From Brienomyrus brachyistius (Eukaryota; Chordata; Actinopteri; Osteoglossiformes; Mormyridae), in NCBI RefSeq assembly GCF_023856365.1, contig NC_064555.1, positions 20,098,254 through 20,162,253 on the forward strand: 64,000 nucleotides of DNA, given 5' to 3'. A program made the position numbers and the translations under genes. Below the pieces are notes generated by a model. That model ran no database searches and was not told the origin of the DNA. It worked only from the letters and a program-made list of their open reading frames with translations. Positions 55,898-64,000 of this stretch are shown here, one piece after another; the first letter of the stretch is position 1, and every line of letters begins with the position of its first letter.

Positions 55898-56172
55898 TCA
55901 CTTATGATTTTTGCTGCCAATTCTATGGATTCATCTGCGGCATAGATTTAAACATGTCAGAATTATTCATCAGCCGTATTTATTGCTTCTGTCTACATGG
56001 TTTTACTGTCTGCCAGGGAACTAGCCTTGTATAATGTAGGTTTGTGAAGTTTTACAAACTCAAATGCTTGTTTTGCTTTTAAACGAACCGTTCATATTGT
56101 AAAAATGTGTGGTGTGTGTTTTTACGTATGTGTAAGTCCACAGTGTAGTAGTGTTGTTCCAGATCCTCCCCC

Positions 56173-56178
56173 AATAAA
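56173..56178 (+). terminator. Poly(A) signal of pmf1
   Basis: AATAAA about 275 bases after the stop, followed by T/G-rich sequence. The first canonical hexamer downstream. Confidence 0.65.
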
Positions 56179-56199
56179 ATCCTGACACTTTGACATTCT

Positions 56200-57211
56200 G
56201 GAATATGGGTTTTAAGGTGAAGCAGTGGATTTGAGATGATCTTTTTGGGCGGGCGGGTTAGTGTTCGCTTTTGTTGTTTGTTGTAATGGAATTTAGTTTG
56301 ACATGCATGTTTTTTTCAGTCCAGCAGGGCAGTACAGCAAGAGTGATTCCATCCCGAGGGCCCAAGGGGAATTTAGAGACCCAGGGTCTCTTAAATGCTG
56401 CATGTAAACTGTTGTACAGAAATATCTGTGTTTTCAGCTGCTGGGGGGGTGGGGGGGGGTGGGTATGAATAACAGGAAGCCACCTGAGTTCCTTGCTTTA
56501 TTCTGGGTTATTGTTTGTGGTAGTGAGTTTACAGAAGTCTGGCTCATTATTCCAGCTTATTGCTAGTCGGGTTGAGCAGTTTTCTTTTTCCTCCTTCCGC
56601 CCTGGTTATCCAGTACACAGTGGACCTGGATCCCGTCCCTTGGAAGGTACGGTGCGGCACGTTCCGAATGGGATGCCAGTCCATCACAGGGCATACTCTC
56701 CGGCACGTAGTATGTGTGATTGAGAGATGCCAGTGTACCCACGACCCCTCACAAAAATCACGGAGTCACGCCACTTAGAGGATGTTCACCCGGCTTTTAT
56801 ACTTCGTGCCAAACAAACAAATCATAGATATAACATGAAACCATTTTTGTTTGATAGATTTCACATAGCCATCATGTTCAGCTGTGTCAAACAAATGAAA
56901 TACAATTATTTTAATTAATGCTATAGTTTTATCCAAATAAAGTAGAGGAAAAAATATCTGGAATTTAATTTATATCTGTGATTTGTTTATTTGCTATGAA
57001 GTAAAAAGCAGGGTGAACATACTCTAAGTGTGGTGATTGCGTGATTTTTGCCAGTTGTTGTAATCGCACATATTTTGGACTATGGATGGAAATGACACAC
57101 AGCCTGGGACAGGAGTCAGTCCCCCAGCTATGGAGATGTGAGCCTGCAGAGCTGCCCAGTAATTCTTCCGGTATATTAAGGTATTATACTGTTACGATGC
57201 ATTCCTTACGC
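56200..57211. other. Gene-free stretch
   Basis: Contains G-runs near 56440-56460 and a weak family 1-like fragment ('cagtacacagtggacctgg', 'atgccagtccatcacaggg', 56608-56690). No gene recognised. Confidence 0.4.
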
Positions 57212-58045
57212 AGGCGGTCCTCTGTATTCGCAGGGGATTGGTTTCAGGACCCCTGCTGATACCAAAATCCATGGATATTCAAATCTCTTATGCAAAATGG
57301 TTAATCCATCTCTATATTACTTATAATACCTAACACAATACAAATAAAAAAGGGAAAATACACAAGCCAGATAAATGACTTGATAAAGTAAAATGCGGAC
57401 GCTCCTCTACTTACGAATGATATACGTTAGTAACTTGAAAGTTGTTATTCAACATCATTTTAAGGGTATATGCAAGTACAAAGAACTAGGATGCTGGGAG
57501 TTCGCACGCTATGCTGCTGCGCGGCAGGAGTAGCGGCCAGAAGTTGTACTGGGCGGGGCTGATGTGCAGAAAAAAAAGTGATGTTGCGGACAGGAAACAG
57601 GAGCCCAACGAACACAATTTGGACTGACGGTCCTCTTCGTTCGTATGTCTGAAAGTTCGTAAGTAGAGGAGCGTCTGCAATGTTTTTTCTGCCTTCACTC
57701 TGAAGCCTCAGGATCATATAGTGAATTATAACCAGCCTCTTTCGTTATTAGCATCATAAAGCAGTGAGGGTGAACAACAAAGGAGTGGATCTCTGGCGTT
57801 CAGTCTCACCAGAACCGCAAACCAGAACGTCAGCAGCGGAAGAAAATGATTTAGTCACCCCCGCATCTGGCTGAATATTATGATAGTCTACCCAAATTTC
57901 ACTTTCAGTGTAGTGCTCAGAACACAGCAAATTCAGGTTTAGCTTTTTGGAACTTTCTGATTTCTTCTAGTATAATTTCGATCCACGGTTGTTTGAATCT
58001 GCAGATGCGTAATTGCAGATACGGAGAGCCTTGTTATTAATATAT
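57212..58045. mobile_element. pogo/Tigger-like element
   Basis: The left end 'tcctctgtattcgcagggga' and following 'ggtttcaggacccctgctga' match Tigger-type termini. The right end 'gaatctgcagatgcgtaatt' is a degraded inverted partner. Related to the element at 43400-44636. Another element (57395-57678) lies within it. Confidence 0.55.
57395..57678. mobile_element. 284-base MITE with 23-base terminal repeats
   Basis: Left 'gcggacgctcctctacttac' and right 'gtaagtagaggagcgtctgc' are nearly perfect inverted repeats. The interior has no coding capacity. Nested in the Tigger-like element. Confidence 0.8.
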
Positions 58046-58582
58046 TGCTTTTGACTAATCGACATGCCACTAATTTATTGTTGTCATTGGTGGATGTTAA
58101 AGGTGTCCACTAAGCAGAATTGTAGTTTTCCTGCTTGTGTGCTTATGCAGGCTTCAGTCTAGCCCTTGATATGCATAATGAATTCTTCCTCTGATTATGC
58201 ATATGGTCTCCCACAAACAGTCTTGTGCTCTGTGAGGAAACTCTCATTTTTAAACTGGAAGCTGAGCTGGGAAACACTGCTCGTCTTAGATAAGAGATCA
58301 CTGGTTGTATTGGTTTAATGTTTGGTTTATTGTGTCTATATGCAAATGTATAGATGATAAGTCAGCAGGCGTTAAAATGCACACGGATTTTGGTAAAAAC
58401 TGTTACCTATTGGAGCCGAGGAAAAAGTGAAAGTGAACTTTTAATATTTAGAGTCAAGACTAAAGGAATTCCAATGCCTATGTAAACAACGACGCCTCAT
58501 TTGTAATTCTTCAGATCTCTCATTCTCTCCTCCCCCAGGTCCCTTCCCCTTCCTCTGTTCCTCTCTGCTGCCTCTCTCCCTG

Positions 58583-58603
58583 CCCCCCCCCCCCCCCCCC
58601 CCC
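58583..58603. repeat. C21 homopolymer
   Basis: Uninterrupted run of 21 C after a pyrimidine-rich stretch (58510-58582). Confidence 0.95.
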
Positions 58604-59984
58604 GTATAAATCCTCACTTTCTTCTTCCCTGCAGATAATGGAGTCAACAGCTTGTGAAAGTGACGCCGTGAAAAGCACATGGGGAACTGAATACGGGCCC
58701 AGATTAGCAGCCTGTGATAGCCGCCGTGGGCAACCGCCGGGCCATTATGGAGCTAATCGGATAAGGGCAGCATCTCGTCCCGGCGTTACTCTCACAAGGG
58801 CACTTAATATGGCCGTGCGTGGTCCTGAACATTTACCAATGAAGACTTAATAAACAGATGCATTATCCCAGGTGCTTCGCCAGCACGGATTTGATGGAGG
58901 GCTGCGTTCTGTTGGACCCCTCCCCGATATTTCAGGCCCCTCAGAAGTCACCGGAGGTTTCCCTGTCCGCAGGATTCGGTGAGGCGGGTGTACAGCACTT
59001 TGCCAACGTCTGACGCCCTCGGAATAGGCGACAGCGCCAGCTTGCTGTGTGCAGCTTCATGCCATTAATCTGCAAGTGAGTTCAGGGGATTCCAGCTTAG
59101 GAAAATGATCAACTTTTCCACTCTTTATTATGCTTTTGTATCAGCTCATTACTACTCATTACTGCAGTATTGTATTCACTGTCATACTCTCCTCGAGTGA
59201 ATGCAGGCTCCTTCGGGAAGGAAGCCACACCTGATGCGTCCTTATATAACCCTGAGCAGCCCCACATTCAGTGTGAGGTATTGTTAATCCATGTGGCTAC
59301 TTACCAAGCATCAAACCCTGTCCAGCGTCATCTCCGCAGGACTGATCCCCCCAGATTCATGATTTACCTGCTCTGTGACCCCAACCTCTGTCTCCGCTGT
59401 TTTTGACTGCCTCAGATACAATAAATCCTGGCATACTCGGCCCTTGGCTCTGTCCTGAGTGTTTTCTGGCATGACATTCACACTGTAATCATTTTAATGT
59501 AAGTTTTGGTTAAATGCCACACTGTAAAAGGACTGAATACTGTATCCTGTCTCAATTTATTTTCTTTTTCAGCACATATGGATATGTCACTTCTGACAAC
59601 AGAAAACAGAGTAAATAAAACATTTTTAGATTGATTTGTATTGTTTGTAGTCATTTCTACTAATTATTAAATATTGGGTATTACAAATGTTAGGTACTGA
59701 AATGCTGCAATATTGTAGTATATTTAAATTTTTTTTCTACAAATTTGAAAACAGGAAAAATGATTTAAAAAACAGTATTTTCATCCAATTATCCTGGTAT
59801 AGGGTTCAGGGAATCCTGTCCACAGCAGCAAAGGGCAGAATTTTAGGGCACAGCTTGGATAAAAATGTTAGCCTCTTGCATGGCATGTATTATGGGCAGG
59901 TTTCTGTTTCGTTTGAGAAATGCCAGTGGGCCCAGCTGCATGCTTTTGGACTGCAGCATAAAAGCAGAGCACCTTTCGGAGAGC
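58604..59984. other. Gene-free stretch
   Basis: No ORF with a recognisable domain. BGLAP, the neighbour of PMF1 in mammals, was looked for here and not found. Confidence 0.4.
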
Positions 59985-60085
59985 CACGCAACATAGGGAG
60001 AAGATGCAGACTCACGCTGAGACTCAAACCTCCAGCCCTGGAGGTCCGAGACCACAGTACTTGCCACTGAGCCGCCATACCATTG
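59985..60085 (+). repeat. Family 1-like repeat end
   Basis: 'gagactcaaacctccagccc' and 'ttgccactgagccgccata' resemble the 3' end of family 1 repeats. Confidence 0.5.
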
Positions 60086-61019
60086 GTCAGTGGGTAACAT
60101 TCCCATAATACACTGCCAGCCAATAGTTTTTGCACAGCACAGGTTTTTAGCACTTTTCCATGTATTTCAAAAACTTGTTAAGCATTGGACATTTCAGTGA
60201 ACAACTGTAAATGAAAATATTAGTCAAAACAAGTTTCCTTTATAACATGGAAAGAGTATGTAACAGTACATGTCTGACATCCTATTTCCTGGTTGTGTGG
60301 TGATGGCATAGTCACATTCTAGGCTGTTCTTTAACTTTAAGTGCACTAGTTAACTGTTTCACCCTATGAAACAGAGCAGTATTTAATGTCTGTTGTAGAA
60401 AGAATGCCTCAGGTTTTCTCTGCTGTTATAACTGGCAGAGGACATTACTTTGATAATCAAAGATATGACATTTTCTTGCTAATAAAGGCACTTATATGGT
60501 GAACATACTGTAAATGCATTTTTTTAGTAAAGAATATTGACTGAATATTTAGTAAATGTTAAGTGAGTAACATGCAAATGTATAAAATCTCAGTGTGTAT
60601 ATATACATCTCTATCCACTATCACTCTGTCTTGAACATGGGATATAAGGCAGGAGACAAATTGAACAGGATGCCTGTCCATTGAAGTTACTCTACAATGT
60701 TGATGTACAGTCATAAAGATGTTTGTAAGGAATCCATTTGAACAATCAGCTCAAGGACATCAGAGTAAGAAGTTACATAGACATTACTATGTTAAGATCA
60801 ATGCTTCACAACTGACGGTAAACAATTTTTGCCGGTCTGTCGGAATGAACAGCCTATATTTCAATGGCGTTCATCGTGCGCTTAAAGCCTTTCAGAGAGT
60901 AATTCAGAGGAGCAGAAGATGTCGGCCTTACTGCTGTGCCTCCTGCATTTCAGCACGATGATCTCCATTTGGGAATGTTTAACTTCTTGGTGCTGAGAGT
61001 CTGTGAATGGTCTGTACAC

Positions 61020-61660
61020 CTGCCTTATCTTGACCTACAATGCAGTTTAACATCAACCAATGTTTGCCGCAGCAAATATCTAATCAGCCAATTGTGTGTC
61101 AGAAACACAATGCATAAAATTATGCAGATGCAGGTCAGGAGCTTTAGTTAATGTTCACATCAAACACCAAAATGGTGATTTAAGCGACTTTGCACGTGGC
61201 ATGATTGTTAGTGCTAGACACGCTGGTATGAGTATTTCAGAAACTACTGATCTACTGGCATTTTCATGTACAACCATCTCTACAGAAAAAGATCCAGTGA
61301 GTGGTGGTTCTCTGGCCTTGCTGATGGCAAGGGATGGAGGAAAATGGCCAGTCTGGTTCAAGTTGATAGAAAGGCAACAGTAACTGAAATAAGCACTCGT
61401 TACAACAAAGGTATACAGAATGCAAATATCTCTGAATGCATGTCGAACCTTGAAGCAGACAAGCTTAAGCAGCAGAAGATCACAGTGGATGCCACTCCTG
61501 TCAGCTAAGAACAACGTGAATCTCTGAGGAATGTTTGAAGCCCGTTGTTGAATCCTTCCCACAAAGAATTAAGGCAGTTCTGAAGGCAAAAGAGAGTCCA
61601 TCCAAACTAGCAAGGCTCACCTATTGAAGTGGCCGGTGAATGTATATGCACATTCAGTTC
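61020..61660 (+). pseudogene. Tc1/mariner transposase relic
   Basis: Frames at 61096-61383 and 61266-61508 include GDLSDFARGMIVSARHAG and SISETTDLLAFSCTTIS (the paired-type DNA-binding region of Tc1 transposases), then after a frameshift ASLVQVDRKATVTEISTRYN. The 3' end (61595-61650) has 'agcaaggctcacc' and 'gaagtggccggtgaatgtat', typical of the right end of such an element. The DDE catalytic half is missing. Confidence 0.85.
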
Positions 61661-62519
61661 ATGTTTTTTGGAGTTTTTGGAACCCTTCATAAAAATGATT
61701 GCATACAATAAACGATTTTCGTTATGATTATGGTCAACCTTCATGTAGAAACAACCAGGTTTCGCGCTAAAATATCCTGGAAATTAGTGCAGTTTATTAT
61801 GCCATTGATCTTAACAATAGCCTCTGGAGCCCTAAGATACACAGCTCATTGGTCTTTACCTTGGCTTACGCGTAAATCGTGTAGCTTGTTGGTGTAGGGA
61901 TATGGTTCTTGCTCTGGCTGGGAGAATACTTGGGGTCAAATGCTGAACAGGCTGTAAATTTTTTGCGATTGAGCATCACAGCCGTTTGATTATAAAACTC
62001 TGTAGATCAGTGTCTCCAAATCCGGTCCTCGGGGACCCACAGTTGGTCTATGTTTTACCTCCGATCTTCCTGCCAGACAGTCAGTCCACTTTTCTGTCTG
62101 GTCCAGATGTTACCATAGGGCACCAGGACCCTCCAATTGGGTTCCAACTGGTTGTGCTGGTATGAGTTGCTCCACAGACACCCAAACACCCGATGGTTTG
62201 TATTTTACCAATTTATTTTACATAAAAAGTAAAAACACACTTTAAAACGCCAAGGCTAGCCGATGGCATACAAAAACGTCATAAAAATTTAGTCCGTTCA
62301 GGGCCCACTATCGGATCAGCGGGGCCAGGCGATGTCCGTGCAAAAGATGATCCCCACAAGCCCGGTTCCGTCCGCCCCAGCCTATAAGGGTGACAAACAC
62401 AAGGCGAGCAAACAGATTCTACCACAGCACGACCCACAATCGCCGTATAGGGATACTGAGAGTATCGCGACAAAGGCACACTACCGCACACTTATCACCC
62501 CCACAGGGCACCGCAATAA

Positions 62520-62520
<1 letters not shown>

Positions 62521-62582
<62 letters not shown>
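62521..62582. repeat. (CA)31 microsatellite
   Basis: 62 bases of uninterrupted CA. Frames running through it encode Thr-His repeats and are artefacts. Confidence 0.97.
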
Positions 62583-62583
<1 letters not shown>

Positions 62584-62877
62584 CGAAACACCCGTACACA
62601 CCCACTACAAACGACACCATATCACGGTATCCACTACAGGGAGGATTGATAACCTGGTTTCGAACACCCGCCACTACATCAGCCTAAACCAGACCCCAGA
62701 TCCGACGCCGACCCGATATTTGGCTCTGTCCAAGCGAGCAGAGTTTCCACTTAACTCGCTGCGGGGGGAATGCCCAGTTACTCTCCCCCGCTCCGGCGTC
62801 CAAGCGATTCCTTCCCCGACAGAGCGTCTCGAGACGCAATCGCCACTCGGGGTGCTCCGCTCTCCAGTATCGGCTCC

Positions 62878-63065
62878 CCTGTCCACTCTCCGGTGCGTCT
62901 TCTCCCGATGCCTCGTCCGGTGTTTCTTCTGTCCTTTCCCTGGTGCGCCTTTTTCCGGTCTCTCCTCCGGGTCTCTGCTGTCCACTCCCTGGTGTGCCTT
63001 TTTCCGGTATCTCCTCCGGGTCTGCTGTCCTAACTTCCAGGGTGCCTTTTCTGTAATGCGATCCT
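62878..63065. repeat. Minisatellite, about 49-base unit
   Basis: About four imperfect units, each with 'ctgtccactccctggtg', 'cctttttccggt' and 'ctcctccgggtct'. Confidence 0.7.
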
Positions 63066-63516
63066 CCCCCTTCACTTTCCCAACCAATCCCAACCATTGT
63101 TCCAGCGCCGCAATTGTCAAGGCAATTAATTAGTCCCGCGATCCCGGCTGACGTACCAAAGGCACAAGGATATAAACAAAACCCACATGCCCATAATACC
63201 CACGTGACACAGAAACTGTGGGTCTCCGAGAACCGGATTGAGAAACACTGCTGTAGACAGAGTGTGACCAGACATACGGCTTCCCCAGCCTTCCAGTAAT
63301 GCCTTTACTACACCACTTCATATTTTTGGAATAGTCTTTGTGTTGCAATTTGTTAATTTGAATAGTTATCTTGTTATGTTCTGGTTATGTTTGAAAGATT
63401 GTTCATAGCTCTGGCTCCAATTCTGCTTACACTTATGACTAGACATTCAATGGAAGCTCAGCCTAACTGCACTAACACCTACTTCACTCCTTGACAGGTG
63501 TATGTTTGTAATGTGC

Positions 63517-64000
63517 TACAGTCGTGTGTCGCTTACCGACGAGGGTATGTTCTGAGAAATGCGTCACTAAGTGAATTTTTTTTTTTATAAGTAGAAGAGT
63601 ACGCCCCAAAATAACAACATAAAGTATAGTATAGCAAATACATAAACCAATAACATAGTTTTTTTTTATTAGAGTGTTTCTCAATTGCTTTGGCACACTT
63701 AATGAAATATATTTTATTCTCAGTTTGGGGTTTGGCCTGGATTTAGTGCAACAGTTAGGCTAAGTTGCAAAAGGCACTCAAAACTACTCACCCAAAACAA
63801 TTAACTCATGTCTCAAAAGCAAATAATTCCACCAATGAATTAGTCACTGCCACCGAAATGAAACGTACAATCAGCATCATTTTAACCAAGACAGTCAAAA
63901 TGCTTAAATATATTGTTGCAGCTTTTCTCGACTGCTTTGACATATTTCATGAAACATGCTTAATATTCTCACGACTATTAGATCATTTCTCAAAATGGTT
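63517..64000. mobile_element. Tigger-like element running off the window
   Basis: Begins at 63519 with 'cagtcgtgtgtcgcttaccg' followed by 'ttctgagaaatgcgtcac', close to known Tigger1-type ends. The right end is not visible and the last 300 bases may be unrelated. Confidence 0.45.

Larger units (their letters stand above)
62008..63250. mobile_element. hAT-like element with 8-base target duplication and foreign cargo
   Basis: Left end 'cagtgtctccaaatccggtc' and right end 'gaaccggattgagaaacactg' (shown in part) are inverted repeats of about 36 bases. Flanking octamers ctgtagat (62000-62007) and ctgtagac (63251-63258) match at seven of eight. The interior (about 62100-63180) is GC-rich, contains a CA microsatellite and a minisatellite, and shows no transposase. 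Confidence 0.8.

Noticed and set aside
58604..59984. Possible BGLAP (osteocalcin) gene downstream of pmf1, expected from mammalian gene order.
   Set aside because: No Gla-domain text, signal peptide or suitable exons found on either strand.
62390..63133. 247-codon plus-strand frame.
   Set aside because: It runs through the (CA)31 microsatellite and the minisatellite and has no domain. A repeat artefact.

Overview
The window looks like nuclear DNA of a bony (teleost) fish. Genes are split by GT-AG introns. There is a tandem pair of perforin genes with the vertebrate three-exon plan (one non-coding exon, then two coding exons), an S100-family gene, and the kinetochore gene pmf1. The rest is mostly old transposon debris of kinds common in fish: Tc1/mariner, hAT and pogo/Tigger DNA elements, Tx1-like and CR1/L2-like LINEs, Ty3/gypsy pieces, short SINE/MITE-like repeats and long microsatellites. 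I cannot name the species. There is nothing prokaryotic: no operons, CRISPR arrays or phage genes.

Region 1 (1-27 kb) is a perforin tandem array on the minus strand. Copy A (coding 2158-4520) and copy B (coding 18664-20632) each encode 577 residues and are about 92% identical in protein. Each has a non-coding first exon further upstream (8478-~8540 and 22319-~22375) preceded by a TATA-type promoter, and paired poly(A) signals at the 3' end. A block at 1-620 recurs at 26035-27065 upstream of copy B, which suggests another perforin unit just left of the window. The space between the copies holds decayed LINEs, hAT-like elements, LTR-like pieces and microsatellites.

Region 2 (27-40 kb) has no intact gene. 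It contains a broken Ty3/gypsy pol on the minus strand (28330-29367) with an LTR-like piece beside it, several large hairpin MITEs, and the fossil of a second S100 gene: a duplicated promoter/exon 1 at 31140-31392 and an exon 2 relic at 34405-34470.

Region 3 (39.8-51 kb) holds an intact S100 gene on the plus strand (coding exons 40283-40294, 41889-42020, 45015-45182; 103 residues). It resembles the S100A13/A14/A16 group, has degenerate EF-hand loops, and ends in Cys-Val-Met-Leu, a possible CaaX prenylation signal. Intron 2 carries a Tigger-like element with a hAT-like element nested inside it.

Region 4 (50.9-56.2 kb) is pmf1 (five coding exons, 214 residues, plus strand), a subunit of the Mis12 kinetochore complex, with a paired-CCAAT promoter and a poly(A) signal. 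Region 5 (56.2-64 kb) is transposon and simple-sequence DNA with no recognisable host gene. The genes are not functionally linked: perforin is a pore-forming immune effector, S100 a small EF-hand protein, and PMF1 a chromosome segregation protein.
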